Below are positions 1 through 12,815 of a stretch of 64,000 nucleotides of DNA, piece by piece. The position numbers and the translations under genes were made by a program. Under the pieces are notes generated by a model. It ran no database searches. It was not told the origin of the DNA and saw only the letters and a program-made list of their open reading frames with translations. The stretch lies in assembly GCA_013400155.1 (NCBI GenBank), contig VXBM01000339.1, positions 496,001 to 560,000 of the forward strand. The letters are read 5' to 3'. Source of the DNA: Helopsaltes ochotensis (lineage: Eukaryota > Chordata > Aves > Passeriformes > Locustellidae). The stretch's first letter is position 1. Every line of letters starts with the position of its first letter.

Positions 1-3000
1 AAAATGGAAGAAGACCTGGACAATTCACAAGATAAAATCTGTCTTGAAATGAGCATGCTAAAACACACTGTCTGTTTTGCCATGAACTATCCCTTATGAC
101 ACCCACTCCCACACATCTCACTTTGCACCCACAGTATAAAGAAAGTTTTAAAATTATTAAAATTTCTTAAGAAGTGCTCCTACTTTGAACATTAGCCCAT
201 CAATGCAGCGTTTCAGATCCAGTGCTCTCTGTCTGCACTACAGCACTGATGCACAGCTCAGTCTTGGGAGCGAAATTCCAGCCCTGACTGTTACAAATTT
301 CACAACACACAGACAGAAATGATGTGCATGAAGAGCTCTCATTGTCTGCAAGGTCATTTAGTTTATGAGCACTGTTAAAAGTTTCCTCCTGGTCAGATCT
401 CAGCATTTATGTAGAAAGATTGTTTTTCTCTCATTGTGGTATCATGGGAATTTGTCCCCTTCTCTTGGGTTCCTGTTTCCCTTCAACAATTTTTGAGAAG
501 GTTTCCAGTGTGTTGATAAGCACACTGGGAGTGTGCAGTGATAGAACATCTTGCCACAGTACTCTCTGTTTTCCAAGAAAACAGGAAGGTATTGGGACCA
601 CTGACTGAGGCATGGTCCTCTCTTGTCTTTAGTCACTACCACAAAATATTTTTTCCTTTGACTTGGCACAGGGAGTAGGAGCAGGAATTACCATCTCAGT
701 TTTATTTATTCCAACAACATCTTGTAGACATTTGCTTTTGTGACACCCTTCCAGATGGGACTGAGCATGCAGCTATTTGAGTCCCAGAGCTCTACAGATG
801 TCCAGATGGAAGACTAGAGTGCACAGCAATCAGTGAGTAATTGGGTAAGTGATAGACCTGCTGCAAAGCAGCATTACCTCAGCCTTAAGGAGGATTAATT
901 ACAAAAGACCTATGATGCCAATTAATTCTCTTTAAAAAGTTGTGTGTGGATTCAAGGCACTTTAAGTCAAAGAAGCTGCAGTTAATTTAACATAAATATG
1001 CCTACATAAATAAGCAAGTGTTGAAAGATATTAAGCACTTTATATAGCACACTAGCAAAAGTATCTGAATTATTTTTTTTTTGCAAACGTGTTCTGGAGA
1101 CAGTAATAAACTGATCCCCCTGTCACCAGAGGTGGTCTTCCTAAAGCAGTGTAACCTCTAGTTTTGTCTCACACACGGCACCCAGTGCTGAATGCTGAAC
1201 ATGATGTTTCATCCCAAAGTGCTGATAAAATACAGCTGATTTCTCAGCTTAGGCTGACAAGATTTGTTCATGCTTAAAAAAATAATGCCTCAAGTGACAA
1301 GCCCTCAAGATTTCAAAGAAACCCTAAGAGAGTTTTGTTCAATCAGAAGGTAACAGAGATGCTCTTCCTGACACATTGCTGCAGTCTCAATGGAATAAGA
1401 TAGACACCAAGGAGGGGGAAATACTACTGATCAGGTTAACATGAAAACTTTTTTGCAAGCACTAATTGGAATGCAAATCTTTGTACCATAAAAAACCCGA
1501 GCTATGAATAGAACATTGGAGTTTAATTGATTAAATCTGTCAGTTTCTAAAAAAGCCAGAGATATACACTCTGATATACTTGACTCCCAACAGTTTTATT
1601 AATAGCTATATGGTGCTTCAGCTGCCTTAGAGATGCAGGTATAAAACACTGTATATTTTTACACTTAAGTAGATTTCCTATGAAAGGCACACAGCAGTGT
1701 GGCTCACAAGGTGAGCAGGAACGTGCCTGCCGGTGGGCGCTGGCTCTGCTGGCACAGCTGAGCTGCTGAGGCTGCAGAGCTGTACAGCAGCAGGACTGAG
1801 GCTGACACTGAGGACCAGGGACATGTTGAGGTTTGCCATTGCTCCCTGAAAGAATTTACAAGAAGTTGTGACAAACGCAGGCGGTAAAATACCAGGGAAT
1901 CAAAGAGAAAGAATAAGAGAAAAAAATGAGATCCAGCTAATTGCTGTTTTAATTTCATCCCCATTTTTCCAAATTTCTGCTCTAGGAAGCTAACAATTAA
2001 TTATAAATTAATTAATTGTATAAGCTGTAGTTTATGAATGCTGCACGGAGAGATGTGCTCCCCTTTAGATAAGTATGACAGAGTGTAGGGGTGTATGTGT
2101 GTGAGGAGGGTGTCGGCCCCTCTGCTTATCAGTATGCTCAAGCTTAATGCTTAACGTGACAACTTCCCCCACAGCTGCTTTCTCATTATAACTCAAGTAG
2201 GTTAGTTTCAAAATTATATATCCAGTAAGTCACTCTACAGATGTTCACTGTCACCTATGAATCCTCTGCCTTATTTCCTCAATGTGAATTATATTTTTCT
2301 CAAATCCTGGATCAACATTTATCAGAATGTATATTGGAACTTTTCAAAATTCCTGTAATTAATTGAGAGTGTGTAAATTCCTTACCTGTCCAAGGGCAAG
2401 GATAAAACCCTACAATGAAATGCCATTAAAAATTATGGTATAAATTAAAGCCAAACTAGAATGGTTTTGTTAGTCTTCCATCCTGCCCCCAGACTTTAAA
2501 AAGCATAAAAGACTTCATGACCCTATGATCCAAAATAACAATACCCATGTGTACAGTATGACACATGGTATCATGCTTTTTCATCAATAAGACTGCTATA
2601 CGGCTTGTGTTTTATTACTGCAATAGCATTTAGTAGATAGTTCTTGCAGTTTGAATACCAGGTCTCACATTGTCGCTCAAATATTTAGTCTTTAAAGAAG
2701 AGAATATGAAAAGATGAAATAAAAAAATTATTCAATAGGCTTATATTTCTATTCTGTATAGAACAACATGAGCATTTTCCTATTTCCCAGCAATTCCAAA
2801 AACTCTGAAACAGTTCCAAACCACCTGAGCCAGAATGAGAAAGCATAAACTACCTGAAAACATAAGATAGCAGTTTAAAAATTAAAATGGTAAAGAAAAA
2901 AGACCTTCAAGTAGAAAAATCCTTTCAATTTGGAATACTGGGATATCAAGATATTGAATCAGAGCAAAGCACTTTAACTTCTATTTCAGTTTTTATTTAA

Positions 3001-3234
3001 ATTTCCATAAATCTCTTCTTGACCCAAACAATTCAGAAAAATTGAAATGGAGCCAAGGAAAAATTCATTGCCTCCCAATCAGTGTTTTCCAATAAAATTT
3101 GACCTAACCCTACTTTCTCTTGGCACTTGGCAAGGAGCTTAATTTATTTATGAATTTTTCAACTTTACTTTTTTATGTTTTTCTATAGAATAAAAACAAA
3201 ATGAAAAACAAAAAACAACAAACAAACACACTAT
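1..3234. other. Unique AT-rich DNA, no gene seen
   Basis: No exon, RNA gene or mobile element is recognised. A slightly GC-richer stretch lies at about 1705-1830. A dense cluster of TAATTA/ATTAAT homeodomain-type core sites lies at 1993-2018. All open frames are below 90 codons. Confidence 0.6.
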
Positions 3235-3257
3235 AAAAAAAAAAAAAAAGAAAAAAA
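3235..3257 (+). repeat. A-rich tract
   Basis: Fifteen A residues at 3235-3249 and a second run of seven after one G, preceded by an A/C-rich stretch from about 3190. No source element is recognised upstream. Confidence 0.85.
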
Positions 3258-3429
3258 GGGAAGAATTTCCAGCATAAATATATTTGACAGCTCACGGAGA
3301 GATAACTTGCTGCTATTAATCCTGCTGGCTAATAACAGCATAAATTTACCCTGCACAGAGTCCTCCTTCTACGGTCAGAACACTCAGATTTGGACATGTT
3401 AAATAAAGAGGGAGTGACCTGTTACAGTG

Positions 3430-3745
3430 CAGGTGCCTTGAGGCTGGGTGGGTGTGGGCAGCATCTCAGGGAGCAAAGCCCCAAGCCGCGGTGGGGCTGT
3501 GGCACCTGGGGGTGGGGGATGTGGGGGAGGCTCCAGCCAACCTTTCATGGCCACAGCAACTGCAGCAAGTGAAATTTGGAACGGCCACGACCCCAAGAGC
3601 CATCACCGACCTCCCCCAAACAAAGCCCGAGGGGTCAGGGAAAAGGAGGAGAGCAGCGGCTGTCACCTGTCCTTGCAGGGCAATGCCTGCTCCGTGCACA
3701 GGACATTTAAACCACTGCTCCCACTCAGAGGAACTGGGCCTGAAA
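3430..3745. other. G-rich patch, both strands open in several frames
   Basis: G+C is locally elevated, with clustered G runs at 3446-3458 and at 3493-3527 (three runs of five G close together). Overlapping open frames on both strands arise because stop codons are rare in GC-rich DNA. Their low-complexity Gly/Pro/Ala-rich translations resemble no known domain. I do not call a gene here. Confidence 0.4.
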
Positions 3746-4410
3746 CCCGCAGAGTGTGGCTTTGTTCAAAATGTTATAGCAGCCAGTTTCAGGGCATTTC
3801 AGTGGAGGAGCAGGGATCACAAATAATGTCCTTTAATTAACACTGTACAGTATGTTTCCTATACAGGCTGACATAACTGTCTGTATTTCAAGTGGTAGGT
3901 TTTTATACAGCAGTGGTTGGAAATGAGCAGATTTACTGCAAATATGACCATAAATAAACTTTCCTGAACCAACATTGGTAACACAAACAAATGATTATGT
4001 CTGTTGTCTGAAATGCAGCAAAAAGCAAAATTGTGGCAGGTGTGACACCTGATAGCTAAATTGAAATTTATAGAATGCATATGGCAGAACTTCATTTTTC
4101 TTTTTCATTTAGTGATCAGAAACTAGATGACAGACAGTGTAAAATGAAAACAGATGAAATGAATTTCCGAATGGATCCTGCCAAGTTTCATTTTCTCCAC
4201 AACTTCTTGGAAAGCCCAGAACCTATTCCCATGTGCACAGCCAGAATTTGCAGATTCTGCTCTTTGCCTCTTCATCCTGCCATCTGACAGTTTGCCAAGG
4301 CCTGTGTGCTGCAGAATGATTGTGAAGAGAGGTCTGTTTATTATGGTATCAAGCTCATTCTGTCAGACTTGATAGCCTAATTTTTATATGGCATATAAAT
4401 AAAATATCAT

Positions 4411-4427
4411 TATATATATATATATAT
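4411..4427. repeat. (TA)n microsatellite
   Basis: A run of about eight TA dinucleotides sits in AT-rich DNA. It is a simple repeat with no associated gene. Confidence 0.9.
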
Positions 4428-4734
4428 GTACACAAGCACACATTAATTATAAAAGTTTTCAAAGTCACACTCATTATAATGCTTCTTGTGATGAAAGTAG
4501 GAAAACTAGATAATAAACGAAGTGTAATGGAAATTTGATATGAGTTTTTAAATGTGGGCTGAGGTAAAAGGTGAACATAAGCAACAGATCCTTTTACTCG
4601 TCCGATATGAAACAAGATTCTCTGCGGAATAGGTTTCAGACAGGCATGGAGAATTTATTTTTAATCAGCTTTAAAATACAGTCTATAATAAGCATGCCCC
4701 TAGGCAGCTATACTGTGCATGCCATCATAAAAAG

Positions 4735-4765
4735 AAAAAAAAAAAAAAAAAAAAGAAAAAAAAAA
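4735..4765 (+). repeat. Poly-A tract interrupted by one G
   Basis: Twenty A residues (4735-4754), one G, then ten more A. I looked upstream for a LINE 3' end or processed-gene sequence that would make this a retroposon tail and recognised none, so it is called a simple repeat. Confidence 0.9.
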
Positions 4766-7700
4766 CTTACAATGAGGCTTAAGAAAACTAGTCAACTGGG
4801 TGCTAGATTTTTTAATCTATGGTTGTCTTTGCCCCTGCTGTGGATTCCTATATCATCTTTTCATCAAGAGAGTTTGGCAAAGCCACTCAGCGGGTGCTGT
4901 ATGTTGGGAGCCACGAAATCAATATAGGGAATATGAGGGCAATTTTTAAAAGCTAATGTGTGAAACATTAAAAATCCATGCTGTATAAACCATGTATAAT
5001 CTTAGCAACTCCCCGGCTCAAATGGATCAAACAGCAGAAATTGTGGTATATTGCACACTAAAGTGAAGTAACCTTTGAGGCTGAAGATTGATTCTTTTGG
5101 GAAAGTATTTACAATATGGTATATTAAGCACTTTGGAGAGAAAGAACATGCCTTCTCGTAACAGGGATATACACTTGTGAAAGAAAACAACTGGACAGTG
5201 ATCTCATGAGCTAAAGGAAAGGGTTCAGGATTACAGGGGAAAAGCTCAAAATTTATGCCTTTTCATTAGAAAATTATTGGATAGTTTTCATTTCAGAGCA
5301 TAACATCTTTCAATTACAGCTTTTAATTAGGACATATTAGTTGCAAATTTATGTAGTGTTTTCTTGGAGACAACATATGTCATATAGCACTGAAATTATT
5401 TTGGATAAAGCTTTATAAACCTCTTATGCATCTAATGAGGTCCAGTGCTAGGAAAAAAACAATGCCTTTGGCAGAGTTTCCATGCATCAAAGATGTTCTA
5501 CTAAAATCAAAGTGATTGTTCTTGGGAAAAAATTGTGCAAAACACCGAAGAATGCTACGGTCTACCCCAAAGAGATGAGACATGGGGAGTATTTCTGTCT
5601 TGGCTGGGTAGCTGGTAACATGAAGAACAGAAAGATGAGGGGACACGCCAAGGTTATGTACAAAGACTTTGTCAAGGCAGGATCTAAATATACATCTTGA
5701 GAGTCCTGGAGGGCACAATATTGTCTCATTTTGAATCGAAGTACTCTTTCTAATTCAGTGCAATCTTCCAAAACAATTATAGCCTACAGCATATGCACAA
5801 TATCCTTGAAAAAAATTAACATGTGTTTTGTATAAAATTCCCAGCACAATTATCGTCCTAGCACACTAGTATGAAATCAAGAATAAAGAGGTAGGTAAAA
5901 GGAAACAGTAATACATAGAAAACAATGAAAAATGGTAAAAATGGAAAATCTCCACCAAACCCCAAACAGAGAACTGAAGCAGACATTCTTACCCTCAACC
6001 CTACCAAATTGTCCCTGTACTGGCTGACCAGATTAAAAGGGCAAAGGAATGAAAACGTGAGCCTAATTGGAACTTGTGTCAGTTTCTGTGCAAATACATA
6101 CTCCATGTCTCCAAAGAGATGTACTTTGCAACTTGGCCATAGCAATAATGTATTCCATGGCGCCTTTCTAAATCATTTCATTGAGACCTATGGAAGTCCC
6201 TTGTTAAAACTTTTGCTGTGATGTAAGGCCACACTTATTATTATTTAACATTTTTGTATTGTGAATTTTGTATTTGAAGAATTTTAACTGGAATATTAAG
6301 AACCTTCTCCTTCAGAACAGAAATGTATTAAGTACAGAACAGATTTGCATAAGACTACTTAAGAGAGAGAGTGTGATTAAAAATACCCCTACAACACTTA
6401 AAAAATCTGCTAGCGGTCAAGAACTGAAAAAAGAAAATGAAATTCTTCAAAATATAATGAACTCCTGTGCTGTAATATTAAAGAAAAAAGAGCAGATTTT
6501 TCAAAAATGTCCAGGGGGAAGAAAAACAAAAGATTGGGTAAGATTTTTGAATAACAGAGAGGGAGAAAAAAAATCACCAAGGACTTAGGCATGACAAAAC
6601 TACTGTGTAAACCCTTCTCTTCATACTTATAATAGGAATTAATCAGAAGCAAAGATATATTGGATGCAAAATCCAAGAAAACAAAGGGAAAAGGTAAAAC
6701 TGATCTTCGGTGAAGGAAATGTAAACATATACTTAAGTTAACCAAAGAATACTTCGGGATCTGAGGGGTTTTGCTACTTGGTGACAAGGAACTAGCAGAG
6801 ATGATAGCAGGGGCATCTGACTGATTTTGCAGATGAGGCTCCACCACCCAAAAGTTAAACAAAATGTAGTGCTTGAGTTTGAAGAGAGAGGAAAGAATGA
6901 GTGACCGGGACATGTAAACTTTTAACCTGGCTTTTGTTCCAGGTGAAGAACTTGAAAGGATCACAGAGGAATTAATTTATGAGAACTGATGGAGTGGAAA
7001 GCATCTCAGCAGAGTCAGCTTGCGTTTGCTGAACTCAGGCTAACATCACTGATCGACTTTTTCCACATACTGAACTGGGTAAAAAGGATGAGGTAAAATT
7101 AATCTGGACTGCAGCAAGATGTTTTGATCTAGTTGCAATCAGAAGAGCCACTGAGATAATGGAGATGAATTGCTGGCTCAAGATGATGATATGGTGGATG
7201 GTGATTAGTTTTCAGATAGAGTATTATCAGGCTGAGTCATGGTTCAGCTCAGCCAGCACCATACTACATAATCTCTAGTGATTTTAAGGCAGTGATTAAT
7301 TTGGTCTTGGCCAAATCTATTGTTGGAATTGGGAGCAGCAATAAATATTTTGTTAGAGTCACTGTTATATATATTAAAAGCATCTGAGGGAGACTCTGGG
7401 TATTGATGGAGCAGCAGTTATGAGCTCTTATGTCAAGGAATGGAAGAGATGGTGATTCACAATTTATAAAACAATTTTTTAAGTGTTACTTTGAAAATGA
7501 TTACAAATATAGTGATATGGGAAAAGCAGTGATTAAAGGAAAGAATACACATAAAATGGACATTGAAAAGCCAGATTTCTCCTGGGATGAATGCAGGGGG
7601 ACATAAGCTATGCTTATTGCATAGTAATGTGCATTCAGCTCCAGCTGAGTACAAAAGACCACCAAGCAGAAGCACTTGCAGTTTCTCACCGCTTCCAGGG

Positions 7701-10299
7701 GTGTGACAGACTGTGTGTGGTACCGAGTGGAGAATTCAGGTCAGTAGCATTCCCAGTTCAGAGAGAAGCTTCAAAGCAATTCTAAATGGCCTCAATTACA
7801 TTTTGAATACCACAATATATGCATTTTATGTCCAGTGGATTTTTTGTAAATGACATCACAAAGGGAAAAGTGGTTCCTGAAATGGAAATTTAGCATGAAA
7901 TGCAGATTTCCCTAGTCAAGATGCCATCGAGCCTCCTTCTCCACAACAGTCTTACAAAGGCTCTACTTTGCCTGCCAGCAGCACCATTCCACATAGCCCT
8001 ATTCTTTGTGCTCTGCTTTAATGCCCAGGCTAGGATTTAGAGAAGAGCAAAGTACATTACTTTGGAGATTGAAATAATTAATTTGCACTTGGATAGGGGG
8101 AACATTCAACAGCCGTGACATTTTTACTTCTGCATTGAGCCTCAGCTGCTTCTCCCCAGGTAGGGAGCAGCCTCTGGACTCCTTGTCTTACTATTTCCCA
8201 TGCTAGTCACAATTCTGCTGTTCAGGATACATACACAAATCATGAGAGAGCTGATCACTTTATGAATGCTCTGTACCAGCCTACTTTCTTGCAATTGAAT
8301 TGGTTTGATGGGGGAAGAAAGATTTCAAACTCAGAAATGCTGGCAATAGCAAAGCTATGTTGATTGGCCTCAGTATGCTCATTCAGAAATCAGTCATTCC
8401 AGGACTGGAATAACAGTCTTTGTTGTTCAATGTTTCCTTTATATATACAAAATTTTGTATTCTCATACCTCTAACAGGATGTGTTTTTACTTTTTCCTGA
8501 CTCCTCTTCCTGGCAGGAAACTGGATCAGCCTCTCTGTATTTAGTGTAAAAAGAGATAAAAGAGTCAAGAGGGTGACTTTGGACAATATTTTGCCATTAT
8601 TTATTTCACAGAGTTTTCTTCTCAACAGTAGGTACTATTTCCAGAGTATTTTCCCCTGCTTTTAAAATGTCTATTCTCTGGGAAAATGAAGAAAAATAAT
8701 AACCTTTTTTGGAGTGTCAGCCATCCTGACAACAAAAGAGAAAGAAACCAAGTTGGCTTTATTTTAGCAAATTAAGCATATGCCTTATATCAGTGGGAGA
8801 TATGCCCCATTGCGAGGAAATAATTGCCCCTGACTTTATGGAGATCTATGCCAGGTTATGGGCTTGGCTTCTGATCTTCACAAGGAACATTTATTGATGA
8901 TTACAGGTTTGTTGGAATTATTCCTCTATGCTTGTGCTGACAGAGACCAAAGTATATGAAAAAAAGCAGTATTGTTTTAGCCTTACTTCCACAGAAGGGA
9001 CCTACATCATAGCATACCATAATAAAATTGCAATAACATAATATAAACACAAACTGCAAGATTATGGTCCAAACACAGCAGTGTTCACATTTATTGATAC
9101 ATTTTAAAGAGAAACATATTTTCCTGCCCATTGGAATAGACATCACAAAGATTGTGACCCATTAACTTTTGTGCACAGGTTCAACTTCTACTACTTAGAG
9201 TAATCAAACCTTTCCACTGGCCTCATCACATATTTAAAGTTGAGTATGAGACCTAAGAACTCACAGGGCCAGAAATATGAATCAGGGTTTACATGGAAAG
9301 AATTGAGGTCCAGAGGGATGCAGTTGCCAGGAAGTGACTATATATCAGAAGAAAAATTGAATTCAGACCTCTGAGAGCCAACTAAATCACAACAGCACAT
9401 TTCCTCTATTTAATCATTAGATAAAAAGTGAGGTTGGAAAAAAACTTCAATTTGTTTGGAAACATTTTTGCCTCCATTTTGGGACCAGATTTCAAAAACA
9501 GTACCTTTATCAAATTCAGAAGGGTAAATGCCCACAGAAAGTGCCAGTGGGAGACTGTGATTTCCCATTTGCTTGTTGCTGTTTTTTTCTCCCCTAACAA
9601 TAATTCCTAAAATAATGCAAAATATCTGTTGTTTATATCTGAAGGAGAACAACAGCTTAAAATAAGCATACCTGTTTCTAGTGAATTGAAAGCACAATGT
9701 AACTACGATTTTATTACCATATCTTTTGTTCTCTGGGTTTCTGTTTCAAGGATTTGATCAAAATTAATGTGGTCTCTCTACCCAATGGCATTTATTTTGG
9801 TTATAAGATTAGAAATGTAAATTTGCAATAAAAGATGAAAATAGGAAGCTGTTTTTAATGAATATTTTACACATGACTAATTAACAGAATCCCCTACAGG
9901 AATTTGGAAGTAATAAGGAATTGACTGAAAATAAATTAAAAATTAATAAAGGGGTCTCCAAACAACTTTGTTTATGAGCATTACCAGTTGCATTCTTAGT
10001 TATGAATATTTCAAGCTGCTTTACTATTCAGGATGTTTTATTCTTAGAGTGTTCATAATTTTAGAGGTGATTAGACAAAAAAAGAAGAACAACACAAAAC
10101 AAAATGTCTTGAAATGATAAAGCCTACCTGGGGAAAGCTTGCTAATGCACAAATAATGGCTTAATATCCATTGCTTTTGTGTAATAATACCTGTGGTATG
10201 ATGTTCCTCTTAATCCTCATCTTCTAAATGGAGGGAACAGAAACGCTCACTAATTCATTGAGAAAAATGAAAAACTTTTCCCAGATCTTGTCTTAAGGC

Positions 10300-10535
10300 C
10301 AGAGCTGCAGTGAGGCAGCTGTGCAGTCATTAAGGACTGTTAGCTGAGCCGCAGAGGGCTTTGCAGCCCCGGAGCTGCTGCAGCAGCAGGCTGGGGATGG
10401 GCTGCAGCCCCGAGCCGGGCTGCCAGGCCCTGGGGTGGGACCCGCACAGGAGCGCTCTGCTGGCGGCACAAAGCGTCAGCACCACCCAGATATTCTGCTC
10501 CCAGTTCCTCCGCTAAACCTGTACGCCAAGGCGCC
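10300..10535. other. GC-rich patch with a 14-base palindrome
   Basis: This segment is far richer in G+C than its flanks and contains several CpG dinucleotides (AGCCGC, CCCGAGCC, GAGCGC, GGCGGC). A perfect palindrome, GCTGCTGCAGCAGC, lies at 10374-10387. Flanking GCAGCCC and GGGCTGC pieces could extend a local hairpin. A frame from about 10435 runs through it but resembles no protein I know. It could be an exon of an unrecognised noncoding transcript, a conserved regulatory element, or simply a local GC fluctuation. Confidence 0.4.
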
Positions 10536-10618
10536 TTGCAAGATAATGGTGCAAAAAATAGACCTTTATGTATTTACGGCATGTCTTCATTTATATCAGT
10601 ACGACAGAAAAATTACCT

Positions 10619-10638
10619 GGGGAGGGGGGAGGGGAGGG
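10619..10638 (+). other. G-quadruplex-type G tract
   Basis: Four G runs of four, six, four and three residues are separated by single A bases, which satisfies the usual G3+ N1-7 rule with very short loops. Loops of one base are associated with stable quadruplexes in vitro. The tract sits about 160 bases downstream of a GC-rich patch, with no gene recognised beside it. Its biological role is unknown. Confidence 0.8.
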
Positions 10639-10983
10639 AGAAACACACAAATGCCATGTGTTTTCATATGCCTAATGTAATGTTTTAGCTAGGTTAAAAG
10701 TCTTTGAAATAAAACTGATTTAAATTCTCTGCCTTTGATACAAAAACTGGTATAAAAATTTTCCTTAAGCTGAACTATCCAACACCTTTAGCTGAGGAAG
10801 GTCAGAACATGAACCTGGAGAATAGAAAAGAAAAGGAAATAAATGCCCATTTCTAAATAAATAAATAGATCCCCTTCACTGTTGAATGATCTGAGATGAT
10901 CCAATAAATCCAAGTATCCTAACACCAAAGATAAATTACAGCAAAACTAGAATAAAACAATAAAAGACTAAGGTTTGTTTTGG

Positions 10984-11001
10984 TTTTTTTTTTTTTTTTT
11001 T
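10984..11001. repeat. Poly-T tract (18)
   Basis: Uninterrupted T18, A18 on the other strand. No adjacent element is recognised on either side. Confidence 0.9.
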
Positions 11002-12618
11002 GTTAATTTCAAACAAGTGAAACCACAGCAGGTTTTGCTCAGATGGTCATTTTCTTCTCTTTGAACTTTAAGGACTGAAGCCTCTTCTTGGGTCATATCC
11101 AACAGGAATGGAGTTCCAAAAATGAGACACAGTGAATTTTTGTTTTAAAGCAGTGGTGCTTCCTGCTGATACCAAATATTCACAGAGAAGATACTTGGTA
11201 TGTATCTTCAGAAGCAGAGAACCAATACATTCAGTGTAATCAGTGAAGACTGCATGCAGGTTGCCTAACAAGAGCTTGATGATCACTGCCCAGAGTAGAA
11301 TGAATAGCGCAGTATTTTTGTAAACTTGTCCCCTACAAATAAAAACATTTTACTGCTGCTATTTTTATTACTACTAGTAATAAAAAATAATACATTTGGT
11401 CACATATGGAAAGAGAAGTCACACACACTAATGTAGGAAATTCCAACTCTTCACTTCAGTAGCACAGTTTCTCTGTCCAACAGAGCAAGGAGCTCTTTTC
11501 TGGCAAAGTGTTTGGGCAAGTATCAGTCCCATTTTACTTCAGTTTCCAGGCAAATATGTCTTACAGAGGGTGCATGTCACCAGTGTTTGACGGCTCTTTT
11601 CAGAGGCTGTATCACACAGGATGTATGTATCTTATTCTTTCCCCCCTGTCCAGGGAGACAGAAGAACAGCAAGAGAATTCTGCTACCTCCCATGATAAAA
11701 TTACCCATAAAAAACAAGATTAGAAAGATATGAAAACCCAATCCCATCTTTTAATTTACTAATTGCTTTTACAATGTTACTGCCATCTGAGAAGTTTAAG
11801 GTATCTTAAATCATGAACTAACATTTAGGGTGTGACCTCCTCCCGTGGCAAAAATCTACAGAACTTGGGAATAAAGAAAATGACGACTCCATCATCATCA
11901 AATGCAAAATCCTTTAAACTCAGTAAGAATCCATTACACTTCAGGTCTGGCAGTTCTCATAATAAAATTAGAAGTTTTTGTTCCAATCCATGGAGGGACT
12001 AGAACTTCTCCATCACATAGAGGAAGACCACGTATTTCTCTGATCAACAATTTTGTTTAAGTTTTCTAAAGCAGAAGTATTTCCCTGTGTTTTGCAGCAT
12101 GAAACCTAAAAAATTCATGGTAATATTTGATCTTAGGCAGACTCCAAAGAAACCTAGGAAAGCTCCTAAGTCTCTGAATTCCTATCTGAGCATGACAGTC
12201 TTCAGATATCCTGTGCGAGTAATTTAAAATAACAATAGTACTCTTGAAAAGTCAAGGAATTCTCTCCAAGTGTGAAGTCATTTGTTAGCCTCTGATCCTT
12301 TTTTCCATTGCCCTTGTCTAACAATGAACCAACTAAATAAAGCTTCAAACAATTTTCACCAATCAGTAAATGTGATGTGTTTCTGAAAAATAAGTAACTG
12401 ATTATGATGATTTAATTATCAGTAAAAGCTTTTAAATAAAACCTAAAATATAACCAAATTGTAAAAAGAAATTGTAGCTTCTGAGGTTTATTGATAAGGC
12501 CATTTATTAAGGACTTTGGAGCTGATTTGCTCATTTGAAGATAAGCCTCGAACAACATTTGTTGGATATTCATTCAATTCTCCACAGCCTTTGTTCATTC
12601 CCGTCTTCCTAATGGAAA
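11002..12618. other. Unique AT-rich DNA, no gene seen
   Basis: No coding exon, RNA gene or interspersed repeat is recognised. Frames are short and overlapping. Confidence 0.6.
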
Positions 12619-12669
12619 CACTTTTTTTTTTCCCCTCTCTTTTTCTTCTTCTTCTTCTTTTTCTTTTAA
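12619..12669 (+). other. Long pyrimidine tract ending in AG (acceptor-like)
   Basis: A nearly pure pyrimidine stretch of about 47 bases (T-rich, with a CTT repeat) ends in TTTTAAG and is followed directly by the GC-rich, CpG-containing sequence of 12671-12800. This is the layout of a vertebrate 3' splice site with a strong polypyrimidine tract. No matching donor or recognisable coding exon follows, so it may equally be a (CTT)n simple repeat. A second acceptor-like TTTTTGCCCACAG ends at about 12990. Confidence 0.3.
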
Positions 12670-12689
12670 GGTGGGCAAGCCCCCTGTGT

Positions 12690-12815
12690 GCTTCTGTGGG
12701 AGGCATGTGGCAGGAGCACTTTGGGAGCGCGGCGTCGCCGCCCGCGGTGACCGGCGGCACAGCCCACACCGCCAACAGCCGGCCAATGGTCGGGCTCTCA
12801 CACGCTGCAGTGCTG
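12690..12815. other. Small CpG-rich patch
   Basis: The core at about 12727-12795 holds CpG-bearing motifs such as GAGCGCGGCGTCGCCG and CCCGCGGTGACCGG, in a window where CpG is otherwise scarce. It is too small for a standard CpG island. Three overlapping frames are open through it, none with a family I recognise. Candidate readings are a noncoding exon or a short unmethylated regulatory element. Confidence 0.4.

Larger units (their letters stand above)
3840..10290. other. Unique AT-rich DNA, no gene seen
   Basis: Apart from the (TA)n and poly-A tracts, nothing is recognised. The longest open frame of the window (184 codons, minus strand, 6410-6964) lies here. Its Ser/Leu/Phe-rich translation is simply the reverse of an A-rich plus strand and shows no domain. 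Confidence 0.6.

Noticed and set aside
1725..1745. CCGGTGGGCGCTGG as a CTCF site
   Set aside because: Partial resemblance only; not enough consensus positions to support by eye.
3448..3840. Overlapping 124- and 130-codon plus-strand frames
   Set aside because: Several frames are open on both strands at once, a hallmark of GC-rich noncoding DNA; low-complexity Gly/Pro/Ala translation.
4571..4927. Poly-A at 4735 as the tail of a processed retrocopy
   Set aside because: No recognisable mRNA-derived sequence, polyadenylation context or target-site duplication upstream.
6410..6964. 184-codon minus-strand open frame, longest in the window
   Set aside because: Ser/Leu/Phe-rich translation comes from the complement of A-rich DNA; no domain, no family, no coding-like codon use. 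Chance at this length in 64 kb is plausible.
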